NCBI GenBank assembly: GCA_963920765.1
Contig: OY987245.1
Location: 15,640,727-15,704,726 of the forward strand
Direction: 5' to 3'
DNA length: 64,000 bases
From: Ulota crispa
Taxonomy: Eukaryota; Streptophyta; Bryopsida; Orthotrichales; Orthotrichaceae
The notes below the pieces were generated by a model. The model was not told the origin of the DNA and did no database searches. It worked only from the letters and a program-made list of their open reading frames with translations. The translations under genes were made by a program, and so were the position numbers. Within the stretch, counting starts at the first letter, position 1; each line of letters starts with the position of its first letter. This document shows, piece by piece, positions 34,197 through 46,247 of this stretch.

Positions 34197-35850
34197 GTTG
34201 AGGTCATTTTGTGGCTTTTGGATAACTGAACATTGTTTTTCATTTGAGATTTTGTAGTTTTGTTAGAAATATTTCAAATGTCTCATTTTTATATTAGGTT
34301 GAATCCAAATCTAACTTTAAACTCTTACTAATAGTAAAACTATGTTTATGAAGTTTGGCATCTCATAGGCTTTTAGCCAAAAATTCATGTTTTTTTGTAG
34401 CCTTTTGAAGCAAATTCATATCTTTCTCAAGTTTTTGTAATTAATAAAAATACCAATTATTTTATTTTTCTTTCTATTGAATCTTTTTTAAATTAAAATT
34501 TTCTTTTTACTTCTTCAATTGTAGTTCAAGCACCTCAAACTTTTGATCCATCTTTTGTTTCATTGATTGCAATTTTTGGAGCTAATTTAGAATTTGATTT
34601 ATCAATTCAAATTTTGTCAAAGCAATTTTTCATAGTTATGCACAAATTATGCAATACTATGCATGTAGATAGAAGATCAAAAACCATTTGTAACATAACA
34701 TTTGCCCATTTCATCATGGTTTTTGATCTTCCTTTTGATATGCCAAATGCTCTTTTAACATACATTTTTCTAGTACAATAAATGAAATTCTAATTACGAC
34801 AATATTCAAACAATTCATCTTTTTGCTCTTTATATAGACTATACATCTATGACCTTACTAGATAAGTTGCATCACCTATTGATTTACAAGGCATAAGTTT
34901 TCCCCCTATAATGGCCTTGCTTACCTTTTGTAGCTTGAAAAACAAACCTAATTGTAAAACCTACCAGCTCACCCAAACTCAAAATCCCAAAATTTGTAAC
35001 TTACACAAAACTTACATTGATAATTCCTTGTAAAATTGTTGAATGAAATGATTTATAATAATAAAAATTCTCTCTTCTAATTATAGGAGTTAAAAAAAGG
35101 ATATGGGATCTATTAATTGCTCCTAAAAATATAAGGAATTTCATGCAAAGCTTAAAATTTAGTGGTTATAACCCTAAATTGTGATTTACTAAGAAATTGT
35201 ACTATAGTATAATTGTTTGTAAATTTTTTCTAACCACCTTACAAAATTCCCTTACAATACTTGAATTTGCACACTTAGCAATTCCAAATTCTTATTCCTA
35301 AAAATAACAATCCCTTCAAATATCCAATCTACATTCTACACAAAGAGACAATTAACCCTCATACTAGTATCATTTTTTTCAAGAAAAGACTCAATTTTCC
35401 ATAAATAGATCTAAATGTAACAAACTTATTCTAAGTTCTTTGCTTGAACATCTTTTTTGTAAATGAACCCAACAAAAGACAATCCATAAATCCAACCATA
35501 CGTACATGGCTCCAAATGTGGGGATGCCCTTGTCTCAAGCTTTCACACCAAATGCTAAAAAGAGTAAGTTTCTCCCACTCTTCTTGCAAGATCAAGGATC
35601 ATATATTCACAATGAGTTGTACTATGAAATACAACCTCATATACGGCCATTATGCCACTACAAGCAAACGCTTTCAATTTGTTCAGTTTTTGTAGATTCG
35701 GACATGTTAGTTTAGACGTTTTTTTTTTTTTAATCAATTTTGACATTTTTTTGTCACAGGTCTAGTCAGTTCAAATGTGTCAATTTGGACACTATTTTCT
35801 TGTAATATGCCAATACAAGATTCTTCCTTCTTTCTTCCATTGCAACCCTA
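34197..35850. other. AT-rich intergenic DNA
   Basis: No gene is seen. The stretch 35690-35815 (CAATTTGGACAC, TTTTTGTCAC) resembles sequence inside family N at 44150-44290, so an old relative of that element is likely. Frames of 60-83 codons lack recognisable domains. Confidence 0.4.
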
Positions 35851-35854
35851 GCAA

Positions 35855-36190
35855 CTAAAATATAAAAAGAAAATAGAAAATAAAATAAAAGGAAGGAAGA
35901 CAAAAGTATAGAAGTGAAGAAAAAAGAAGTGAAGAGAGGAGAAGGGGAGAGAGAAGAGAAGAAAAGAATATGAAGAAGAAAATAAGAGGAGAGAACAAAA
36001 GAAGAGGAAGAGATATAAAGAAAATAGTGAGAGGTGAGAACAAAAGAAGAGGAGAAGGGGAGAGAGAAGAGAAGAAAAGAATATGAAGAAGAAAATAAGA
36101 GGAGAGAACAAAAGAAGAAGAAGAGATATAAAGAAAATAGTGAGAGGTGAGAACAAAAGAAGAGAAGAGAAGAGAGGAAAGGAGAGGAGA
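35855..36190. repeat. GA-rich tandem repeat, unit about 113 bp
   Basis: A purine-rich tract on the plus strand. A unit starting GAGGAGAAGGGGAGAGAGAA occurs at about 35936 and again at 36049, with a third partial copy after 36140. The 102-codon Phe/Leu/Ser-rich minus-strand frame is a by-product of the CT-rich complement. Confidence 0.9.
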
Positions 36191-37622
36191 AGGTAGGTTA
36201 AAATAAATTGACCAAATCTACCTTTTTAAACTAAATAATATTAAAATCAGCCTTCTACCTAAATGGTCTAAGTTCACTTTACACTATTGGAGGTGACTAA
36301 TGAATGAAACAATCAGCTCTTGGTCAGTAGTCGTGACCAAGAGCCACAACCAAGATCAAAACATGGATTGGCTCTTGGTCATTAGTGTAAATAGGCCCTC
36401 AGTGTACATGCAAAGGAACCTTAGTGCCAAAACCATCCCCAACTCAACTTGCTTTTCATAGCTAGAGGAATGTACACTCCCAAAAACTAGATTGGCAATC
36501 CTAGGAAAACTCTGCAATTTGATTACAAAAGTTTGCAGCATCAAAAATCCAACACACACTAGTTTAGTGTAGATGGGACTCTAGTAGACAAGGAAGATAA
36601 AAAATGTTGTGCTTTCACATCCTTTTAAGATTTTGTACCAAGGGAGGTGGAGTATATAACTATACACCACTTTCTATTTTCACAAATTTCTGTTACTAAA
36701 CTGCCACTGACAAATCTAGGGACGTAACCCCTTCATGCCTACTTAGGCCTTCACCCCATCTTTCTACAAGAGGCTATCCACAAGGAACACTTGTACACCT
36801 GAAACAAAAAAAAAAGTGAGACAAGAGGTCTTGCAGAAAGTCTAGAAAATTGTAACAAAAGCATACAAACACAGGCTTACAAGTAGGTTACAACCTTAAC
36901 TCTGAATTTCACAAACTCAAGTTTGACCAATAATAGAAAATTTGAACTTACATATATTTGATAACTTGTTACTTGTACATAAAATTCTAGTATCTAAGCA
37001 AGTCATCTTGGTTATGTGTTGGTACTTTACGCCTTGTTGTTGTCTGTATAAAAAAAATTGTGGTTTTATATGAAATTTAGTATGGAATTATATATGGCCC
37101 AAGAGTCATATATCTAAAGCTTAAAAACTAAAAGATAAAAAATGTGAGTTTTTTAATATATTTTACTATAGAATCTAACATTTAATATGAAATTGATTTT
37201 AGAGAAAACACTTGAGTAGATAGTAGCAAAGGAAAATTAAATGCATTTGGACACACCTTTAGACTACAATTATATTGCTAATACCCCTCCTAACACCAAG
37301 TGTGAACATACCCTAAGTCCTTTTCATGGATCTCACATGTTCCTTCACTACTTGATGACAATGTACCTTCTCCAATTTTCCATACTTGTTGAATTATCAA
37401 CCCTTGACAAGTCAAAATTATTCTACTTCTTCTTTTTATAAAGGAATAGGAAACAAATTGCAAAATCCACTAGTCAAGACTTTGTTTTTAGAACTTGTAG
37501 TTATGCTCACAAGAAAAGTTCTACACAAATGCTCAAGTTCTATAACTTTGCTCATAGAAGAGCTGGGCTCACAAAAGAGAAGGGCAAGTCATGAAAAGAC
37601 CCTATTTTTAGAATGTAGCACC
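36191..37622. other. Intergenic DNA with a small palindrome
   Basis: No gene is seen. GCTCTTGGTCAGTAGTCG followed by TGACCAAGAGC at 36316-36344 is a short perfect-stem palindrome, with a third copy of GGCTCTTGGTCA near 36369. The rest is AT-rich with frames below 100 codons. Confidence 0.45.
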
Positions 37623-38374
37623 TTAACCCCTGAGCGCCCGAGCACCCCATATATTGCCTCCTACTATTCCCTGTTTTGAGGAACTAGATTTAACTTTTTG
37701 GTCTTACTTTACACTACAATTATGAAGGCATTCAAGTTGTCCATGCCAATGGAGTAATGGCAAGGAAAGCCAAATGTTGTACAAGTGCTACAAGAGATTT
37801 GATTGGGTGAAAACATCATATGAGGAGTGGTGGCACCGTATGAGGCGTGCTGGCAAGCAGCCTTTTACATGCTACAACCAATCAATATCCCTTGCAAGCT
37901 TCCTTGTGTAAGCTTTGTGGTAGTGGAGAAGTTGTCGGCAAGGGTTCAAGCATGTTCTAGACCCTTATTATGGCAATTGTCACCACACCGTCACCAATTG
38001 TGCCAAGTCTAAAACTTGACATAAAAGGAAATGCAATCTTCAATAATTTACAAGTGTGTGCGTTCACATCTAATCTTGCTACTCACAAAATTTGAGATGA
38101 ATCCGGGGCTAATAGAATTTTGTAAAAATCATCAAATAGCAACTACCTACCATAAAATGAGATTTTGTCACCACATTTGATCAAATGTTATAATCTCCCA
38201 TCTCCCGCAGTAAATTGATCCCAAAATTTGCAAGACTTCTCGTAAGTAGATGTTCCACTACTTTCAATGATCACTTTTTGTGGATCATTCGATTGACCGA
38301 GATACAATGCATAAAAGTGGTTGGTCTCCAAAAACCCTGATTTTCGTGAAAACGGCCTGGGCGCTCAGGGGTTA
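37623..38374. mobile_element. Element family P, copy 2 (inverted)
   Basis: TTAACCCCTGAGCGCCCGAG at the left and GGGCGCTCAGGGGTTAA at the right. The interior is the reverse complement of 21253-22012. The termini are better preserved than in copy 1. Non-coding. Confidence 0.85.
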
Positions 38375-38901
38375 ATAATGGTAGGTACTTTCTATTGTAT
38401 GTTAATTTGATTCATCCGCTCTTCTATGAAATGGCTTTTCAATACACGTGCTACAAAACAAGCTATAATTGCCATGATTCTACATGACTGACGCTGTAAA
38501 CGATAATTAAACCCTATATTTTTGGGTCACAATAGAACGCACAATACACAAATAGAAGTATGCCACTCATAGTTTGAAGTTTACATAAATCACTCAGAAC
38601 ATGTCACCCATAGAGATAGATACTCTGAGTTTCAAATTTTTAACGCTGATACTAATATTTACAAGAACCTGCTACAACCGAATACAATGGTAATGAATCA
38701 CCCTTTCAGTGTGATACAAGTTGGTAAAAAAACGTCCAAAAATGATTATAAAAATCAAACAGGGTTTGTACTGGTCCTAATGTACAGGTAGATCAACTCA
38801 AGTAACAACCCCTGCACTACGCTATTAACAATAACCACGTGCTCCAGTAAATTGAAAGTCATGTATGTATGCAGGAGCAAGAGAAAAAACAAAAAATCGA
38901 A
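38375..38901. other. 3' flank of the UBX gene
   Basis: Non-coding; presumably contains the 3' untranslated region and polyadenylation region of the minus-strand gene ending at 38902. No clear signal was identified. Confidence 0.4.
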
Positions 38902-41900
38902 CTAAGAATCTTGCATTTGTATAATAAGACTGGTGCGGGAGTGAAGCCCTGCATCTTTCAAAGTCAAACCCAACTTCTCAGGACCATACTCCACACGAGG
39001 AAAATTTGAAACGAGAAGGAAACTATCGGATCCCACACCGTCTAACGATCTTACATAATCATACACTCCCTGCACCAGAGTTGTATTATGGAACCTCCGT
39101 TCTCTACGTTCTCCTGATGGCATTCGTACCGCCACCTGCAAAAAATCAGTCACATTCATTCAATGCGTCGTTAGTGATACCAAAAAAATGCATAGACAAG
39201 AAAAAATGAGGTCATGAACTTCAGCACACTATAATGAAAATCTTCCTATGGTCACAATGATTATATGGAGGCCTTCCCTATGTATCATGAAAGGGACCTC
39301 AATATGATCATTGTGACGTAACGCTAAGTCTGGTGTTAAAGGGAACTATGCCATTGTCTCTTTGGCTAGCCAAAAAGGATCATATGTCACAATCCTTATT
39401 CTCATTCTAAACCCTTTGGATAACCAGAAGGTATAGATCTAAACGCTCTCTATGACGTAGGAAGACTTGGCAACATGTCTAAGGTAGGAGCACCCAATAC
39501 CAACCGTGTACGTAATAGCGTCACTCTCTACACAAGGTGGTCACTTAAGAACTTAGATCTAGGTAAGTCATAGACAGCTTATTGTTGTTGACCAAAATCA
39601 TAAGCTATCTATGACTTATAAACACCTTGTGTAGAGAGTGACGCTATTAGGTACACTGTTGGTATTGGGTGCTCCTACCTTAATACTAGCTCTAAGCATT
39701 CTCTAGTCCATAGGAAGACATGTTCATGACGTATTATCTACGATTTTGTCTAAACGTTCCTGAAACATTCTAATTTTACCAAAGCTTTTGTTAAAAGAAT
39801 GCAAAAATAGAATCATTCGTCTTGGACAGTGCCACGAACGGCAAACAAATGCAGTGACCTATGCATCAAACTGCTCATCATGCTGCATGCTGGATAGTTG
39901 CAAAGCTGTGAAATATGAAGGTAGAAACATACATGAGTGACATCTGGTCCTTTCTCTGGCTCAGGACCAAGACTCAAAGCTTTGTCATGTCGAAGTCGCA
40001 CTAAGTTGGCATGTTTCTGTGCTGAGATTTGAGCGGCTTGAGCAGCTTCTTCCTCGTCTTGCATTTTCTTCTGATCGGCATCGAGTCTCTCCCTCGTAGC
40101 TTGGTCCGCCAAGGCTTGTTCTCTTCGGTCTCTCTCCTGGTCAGCCAAAAGTGCGACTCTGTACGCCTCGTCTTGCTCTTCACGCAAGCGGCAGTTCAAA
40201 TCCCGTGCTTCTTGCTCCCGTCGTCCGGCAATCAATGAGGCACTCTGGTCTTCAATGACGTTCTGCAATATTGCCAATAACTCTCCCGCCGTCTTGTATT
40301 CTTCAACCTGTTGCCCCACATAAATCAAAGAGGTTAAAAGGCTGTCCAGATCAACGCGAAAAAACGCGAGTGTCTCCACCCCCAGTACAAACACAAAATC
40401 TGTCCACACAATCTTCAGTATGTAAAATCACCATTCATCAAGAATAAAACACTCAAATCAACAACCGCAGAAAGCCATTGTTCCAGAAACCGCATGACAT
40501 ATCCAATTAAACATAACAAAATTCATTCTTTCAAATGATGGGCCCTAGCATGCTACTCAAGTTGAGTTCATGCACAATGCACAAATTGTTTTGTACTTCA
40601 TTTTTTTATATTAATATTTTATTTTATTTTAAGACTAGTAGTAAAGGAAAGAAGCATCTTTTTTACCATCAAGTTGTTGAGATTTTAAATAACATAATAT
40701 TTCTAGGAACAAAATGCATATAAAATGATCAGTATGTCCAGCATAGTAGTGTGTCTAGGACTAATTGTTTTGGGTCGTAGCCTTCAACGTGTCTCATTTC
40801 ATTGAGCATTCGAACTTTCATTGTAGTCAAACCATTGCTTTAGGGGGTAGAGATTATAAAAGTACGATACAGTGTTATACAATCACTAAATTGGACCTAA
40901 TAGCCGCCAACCATGAACACTCTCACAGCTTAGTAATTATTAACTCTGACGGGCCCAATGGTCAAAAGCGACCGCTACAATATGCATAGGAGTTGAAATG
41001 AATCAATTAGCGGCTTCAAAGACGTAACGAAACACACGAAAAGAATGAAGAGATCATAATACACATAATACACATTTCTTTCTTTTAATATACCAAACAA
41101 TAGCAACAAATCACTGGAAAAATTCACCATTCTTCTGAAAGTTCCCAAATGGAATTTCTGTTTTTAAATTAGGCACTTAGTCAGAGGTAGAGTAATAAAT
41201 TTAGAAATGAAATACTTCAGCCGTGATGCAGAACCCAATCATACCTGGTGAACAACGGCAATGCGCTGGCTGGAAGAGCCGGCAATGATGGCACAGAACG
41301 GGAACGTGGAAGCGTTCAGGCTGTTACTCATTTGATAACCCTCCGACTTGTGAACGTCGGCACCCCATGCAACGAAATTCTCATTGATGAAGTCCACCAC
41401 CACGTCATTGCGCAGGGTGGTCTCACAAAACGCTGACGTGTTCACATGCTGGGCAGCGTGTAAGTACACAAACAGGAACTTGAACTCCTCACCAGCTTTG
41501 CGCAAAGCCTCCATGAAGCTCACCGGTTGAAACTCCGGATGGTACTCCCCATAGCGCCTCTCATACGTCCTAAGAAAATTGGATGCCTCCGACGCTCCTG
41601 ATGGCATCAACCCATGCGGAGAGGCGTTCGGCTGAGTGCCACCAGCTTCCACAGCCAAGCCTGGATTGGGAGCCCCAGTCAACCGCAAAGCACCTGATCA
41701 CAACAAAACATCATAAACCCCTCAGTACCAAAAGTTTCAAGGTTGAGGCTTGCATTTTTGTACCCTGAGCATGGCTCGGTGCATCAAAACAAAAGCAAAT
41801 GCACCAAGGGGAATAGAGACAGAGTATCTTTAGAAATAAGGGAGAATTTCATCGATACCCTGAAGTTTGCAATATTTTCATATATATCCCTGCTTTAATA

Positions 41901-43130
41901 TCACAAATACCCTTGGACCAAAAAATTTAGGCGTTTGTTTTGTTATGCATGCCACTTTCTTCTCCCTTTGTGCGCACACTACTTCTTTCTTGTTATGCAT
42001 GCGCACAAAGGAAGAAGGGAAGTGGCATGCAAAACAAAACAAACGCCTAGAAATTATGGTCCAAGGGTATTTGTGATATTTCTGAAAAAGCATGGGTATG
42101 TATGAAAATATTGCAGACTTCAGGGGTATCCATGAAATTTTCCCTAAAAATAATAGGAACCACTATTCGATCAGACTTGCATTTAAGTGGATTTACATTA
42201 AATGTGTAAGGATTGTTTACTAGTTATCTCTTCTCGTTGCTCTTGTTCTTATTTGCTTTTGCAGTGGCACTCTTCTTTTACATGTCTGTGGTTTCGTTTA
42301 CTTGTTGCAAGTCCTCAAGATGCTAACTAATACGAATAAGACTGAATACGAATCTTGTTCACACATGACTCGAAAGATATAGAACCACTCATCACATTAA
42401 CATTAGTATCCTACGAGCTTATATTTTATCAAAATCAACATGTTTCTTGTATTTTTGATCAAGTAGAAGCTTCTGTAATTTTTACTACAAAGCAGGAAAA
42501 CCAACATCGAAAAATCAGGAAAAGAAAGAAGAGGAAAAAAGTTATGAATACATTACCTAAACCTGCGCTCAAAACACCTCCGGCAATCCAAAAACCTAAT
42601 CCCATAGCACCATAAAGAAGGTTATAGCTCCCCCATAAGATAAGAACTGGAAGCGTCACGACGCGCCAAGCAAACGTTGTCCCGTCAGAGCCACCACCGT
42701 CCACCACTGCAGCAGCAGCAACAGAAGAAGAAGACGAAGAAGCAGAAGAAGAAGAAGAAGGAGCCGGGCCATCGCTGATACGCTCAAACAACGATCTGTC
42801 ATCAACAACGTTCGCCTCAGCAACAGGAGTGGCGATCCGAGCCACAGGAGCTGCCAATGAAGAATCACTGCCGGCCTCCCGCAAATCCGCAGCATCAGTT
42901 ACTTGCACAACACCATCTGGTTGTTGCGCCATTGCACTCCCACCACGCACGCTCTCCTCGTACTCCGGAATGGCGTTCGTGTTCGTGTCCACCATGGCTT
43001 GGATTGCGGAGTCCAGGTCCCAGTCATACGCATCCAAAATCTGGTGCGAGAGCGACGCGTCTTGCACTCCCGTGATTTCTTGAAAATAGGCTAACTTCTG
43101 ACGGTCCATGTCGTTGTTGTTGTCCGCCAT
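38902..43130 (-). CDS. UBA-UAS-UBX protein, FAF2/UBXD8 (PUX10-like)
   Basis: Four exons on the minus strand: 42557-43130, 41245-41693, 39933-40307, 38902-39135; all junctions are GT-AG and in phase, giving 543 residues. Domain order: UBA-type helix bundle at about 10-48 (LAYFQEITGVQDASLSHQIL), a Ser/Ala-rich linker, a hydrophobic hairpin at 156-192 (VVTLPVLILWG, GLGFWIAGGVL), a thioredoxin-like UAS domain at about 231-341 (FLRTYERRYG, FLFVYLHAAQHVNT), a charged coiled coil at 342-466 and a C-terminal UBX domain at 467-543 with the FPR loop (511-513). Family members insert the hairpin into ER or lipid-droplet membranes and recruit p97/CDC48 through UBX, for ER-associated degradation and lipid-droplet turnover. 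The start is the only ATG before the UBA domain. Introns 1 and 3 each contain a palindromic MITE. A diverged, truncated paralogue lies head-to-head at 45360-48431. Confidence 0.92.
39482..39683. mobile_element. Palindromic MITE family N, copy 1, in UBX intron 3
   Basis: TAAGGTAGGAGCACCCAATA at the left and TATTGGGTGCTCCTACCTTA at the right; nearly the whole 200 bp folds back (GTCACTCTCTACACAAGGTG against the complement near 39625). The ends share the AAGGTAG motif with families A, B and E. Confidence 0.9.
41841..42144. mobile_element. Palindromic MITE family M, in UBX intron 1
   Basis: GGAGAATTTCATCGATACCC at the left pairs with GGGTATCCATGAAATTTTCC at the right; the arms continue through AAACAAACGCCTAGAAATTA near 42035 to the centre near 41990. 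It makes up about a third of the 863-bp intron and does not touch the splice sites. Confidence 0.9.
42706..42765. repeat. Trinucleotide repeat coding for a Ser/Ala run
   Basis: On the plus strand an imperfect GCA/GAA repeat (AGCAGCAGCAACAGAAGAAG) lies within exon 1 of the minus-strand UBX gene and encodes the Ser- and Ala-rich linker before the membrane hairpin. Length variation here would keep the frame. Confidence 0.85.
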
Positions 43131-43818
43131 CAGAAAACACCTCTTCCTTACACCTCTAACATATCCGATCGATTAGACACACAAAAAGACACGATTCGAA
43201 AGTTAGGGCAGCGGGATTGGAATCGATTGAGTTCATGGAACCCTGAACCCTAATTAATGGTCACGGATTCATCTCTCAACAGGCGATCAAAATTCAATGG
43301 CGATTCCAAAAGGATATTCCTAGGTTTAGGGTTTGAGCTCCGAATACTACTCCGAGTGACCATAACAACATGGATGCATCACAGAATCACAAAATCGCAG
43401 GATCAAAAAATCGCAGAATCGCAGAATCATGAAATTTTTGTCGGAAAAGGGAGATTGAAAAATTGCAAAAGAGGATAGTGCTTTACCAGCTTTTATATGT
43501 GAGTGTTTTAGCTGCGAGAGCACAGGAGGAGTGGAAGAGGCATGGACGTGACGGAGCAATCTGCGAGAAGGATCGGAGGCGTGATGGAGGGAGAATCTTG
43601 GGAAGGACGAGGAACTGAAGAGCGCCAGTGCCAAATGGCTTGTGTCTGTAATGAAATCACTGGAAAAAGTATAACAGCTACTTTATCGAGAGCCTCCTCG
43701 GATACTTTTCTTGCGCGTTTCCTTTTTCAATGGCTTGATTTGGCCTTTTTTTTAGGTGTTAACCTACGGCAGGGATGCCCTGGATGCACGTCTCTTGCTC
43801 CAGAAGAAAGGACATGAG
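43131..43818. promoter_or_regulatory. 5' flank of the UBX gene
   Basis: This region must hold the promoter and 5' leader of the minus-strand UBX gene. It contains a short imperfect repeat at about 43371-43436 (ATCGCAGAATC and AATCACAAAATCGC words). A 91-codon plus-strand frame at 43542 has no recognisable domain. No TATA box was identified with confidence. Confidence 0.4.
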
Positions 43819-44361
43819 TAAGGTAGAAGCACCCAAATGTGACACTTACCTCAGATGTGGTAATCTACAGGGTCTTTTGAGAATGTAATGGCACGTGCTT
43901 GTTAGGAAATGGGTACAGATTCAAGTAAAATTATTTTTGGAATTTTTTTGAGATCATATGGATAAATTATGAATTGTTGAAGGTAACTCCCTAGATTAAC
44001 CTATTGTAGATATTAGACCACTTAAAAAGCGACAACAAAAAAACCATGTCACACCCAATCATAAACCGCCACCTATACAATTTATGTTCCTTTATGTCAA
44101 CTTGCATGTCTAATTTGGGTGCATGAGTGTCTTCTTTGGGTGCAGGAATCATTACAAGAAATTGTGTCCTAATTGACATGTCTGAATTGACTAAATGTGT
44201 CCAATATGACAAAAAGACTGTCAAATTGGACAATTTCTGTAGATTTAGCCATGTTGATTTGGACATATTTTTGTCGTTTTGGACACTTGTGCTTACTTTG
44301 AGGTTTAATTTTAAATGTTGCTAAACAACTAGAGTCGCATTTGGGTGCTTCTACCTTAACG
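43819..44361. mobile_element. MITE family N-like element, copy 2
   Basis: TAAGGTAGAAGCACCCAAAT at the left and ATTTGGGTGCTTCTACCTTA at the right; about 543 bp with a different interior from 39482-39683. Internal words AATTGGACAATTTCTG and TTTTTGTCGTTTTGGACAC resemble 35690-35815. Non-coding. Confidence 0.8.
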
Positions 44362-44670
44362 CTCACTACCTTGAACTAAGAGCATCATCAATCTAGCATT
44401 GGGAACAACCCAACAAATATACTACTAAGCTTATTTTTTGATTGGCATGTAATTAGAAAGTGTAATTACTATCATTGGAAGCATATACAAAAACTCATGA
44501 AGTACATAAAATAATATATAAAATTGAGAATTGGACAATAAAAATAAAACCCATTGAAAAAATGCTAAAGGTCAAACAACATGGCAAACCATGCCTAATA
44601 AAGAAAATCTAAGGTAATGGCACATCAAATTCATTGTCGGGTTGTTCCTAGTGCTGGATTGCTGATGCCC

Positions 44671-45001
44671 AAAGGTAGGAGGTTCTAAAACATGCAGGCT
44701 CTACAATGGTGCACCTCCTCAAATGTACTCTATTTATACATGTTGTTTTTCATAACCCTTCAACAATGTATAGGATATGTACATTTGAGGAGGTGCACCA
44801 TTTTAGAGCCCTATGGCATTTCCTATTCAAAATTTCATAACTAATTCCACAAAGCTCCAAAAAATATGAAATAACTTGGGTTAGATGCCAATTCTTCTTG
44901 CCTTTCAAGGAAAATTTACTGAAAAATATTTCAAAGAAGCTTCACCTCCCCAAAATTCAGTTTCAGCCCTTAGATGCTCGATTCATGAGCCTCTTACCTC
45001 A
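44671..45001. mobile_element. MITE family A, copy 4 (inverted)
   Basis: AAAGGTAGGAGGTTCTAAAA at the left and TTCATGAGCCTCTTACCTCA at the right; the interior is the reverse complement of the other family A copies (TATGAAATAACTTGGGTTAG). It ends about 360 bases before the first surviving exon of the truncated UBX copy. Confidence 0.85.
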
Positions 45002-45850
45002 GTTTACGTAAAGAGGTACACTTACAACTTAACACATCTTTTCATTAAAACCAATGGTGGTATTGTCTCTTCGTCCCAATGCAACCTCTTCAAGGCTACC
45101 ATGGTTCTTGGTGTTTACGTCTTTCTTTCCTTGGATGGATGCAAGCGAAATTGACGAACACATGTAATGCTTCTTGCTTGTGAACTATAATCATGTTTCA
45201 AGCTTGAGTTTAGGGTTTATTTGGCAAACGTAGTTACATTTACATGAAGTAACGTACTGTACAACAAAAATGATGTTACGGCTTGCTTTTGCAGAGTAAG
45301 AAAATCCAGTAATGTTTGTTGGAAAACCCTCTCTTACCACAAATAATATTGTAGAATAAAGAGGAGAAGGTGGAGTGGCTTTTGAAGAAGCTGAGGAGGA
45401 GCGGGCCCGTGCTCGGCGTCGACTACGAGCAGAGCAAGATGCCGAGTTCCAAGCTGCCCTCCTTCACGACCAGGCACGCTAAACAATTGTTTAGCAAGCT
45501 CAGACTCTTTTAGTTTTGCATAAACGCTAATTCCTGCATTCAAAGATTTGAACTTTGGCTTGCTTATTGTTGTTTTGGCGAATGTTTTGGCGAATTTTTT
45601 GAGCTTCTTGTTGTGGTTCTTGATTGTCTTTTGCCACAATAAGAGAGTGTGTTGTGATGCTTTAAATTAAATGCAGGAGAGAGAGAATCGGAGAAGGCAA
45701 AAGGCTCTACGAGCAGCACAAAAGAAGAAGGAAGAGGAAGAAGGAGCTGCAGAAGCGACCAGAAAGAAAGCTGCGCTTGGTGATCGGCGTCGTGAAAAGG
45801 CTGCCCTTCTAGAAAAGGAGCCTGAGCTCGGCCCTGATGTCACTAAGGTA

Positions 45851-46247
45851 CTCCCTCTGTCCCTCTAAAAACTTCCAAAAAGCTTCCTTCCTTGCAAAGG
45901 ATTATCTGTGTTTTTAGTCTTTTTGGTAGTGACATGTGCATTCTAGAATCAATATACCATCTACCAAATGTATGCAAAATCTCCAGTTTTCTTGGGCACC
46001 CAAATTCCATGCAGAAAGTATCATATTTGTGCATGCTGCCAGCTCCTCATTATTGATGATTTAAAGATCAGGAGCAACAATGGTACCTCATATGGGCAAG
46101 GCCAAGCTTGTTAGGAGAGGAATGCTCTCTAATTGCTTAACTTGCCCCCATGAGATCATTAAACATTTAGCGTTTGAAATTAGCAAAAGGGAACTTTTTA
46201 GTGATCCAAGAAATGTGTCTTGGAGCTTTTTAGAGGGACAGAGGGAG
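45851..46247. mobile_element. Stowaway-like MITE at a splice donor
   Basis: CTCCCTCTGTCCCTCTAAAA at the left and its complement TTTTAGAGGGACAGAGGGAG at the right, flanked on both sides by TA: the signature of Stowaway (Tc1/mariner-type) MITEs. The left TA forms part of the intron donor AAG|GTA of the truncated UBX gene, so the element begins four bases into the intron. Confidence 0.9.

Noticed and set aside
35848-36156. Hydrophobic Phe/Leu/Ser-rich minus-strand frame resembling a membrane protein
   Set aside because: It is the translation of the CT-rich complement of a GA tandem repeat.
43542-43817. 91-codon frame divergent from the UBX gene
   Set aside because: It lies in the presumed promoter and leader of the UBX gene and has no recognised similarity.
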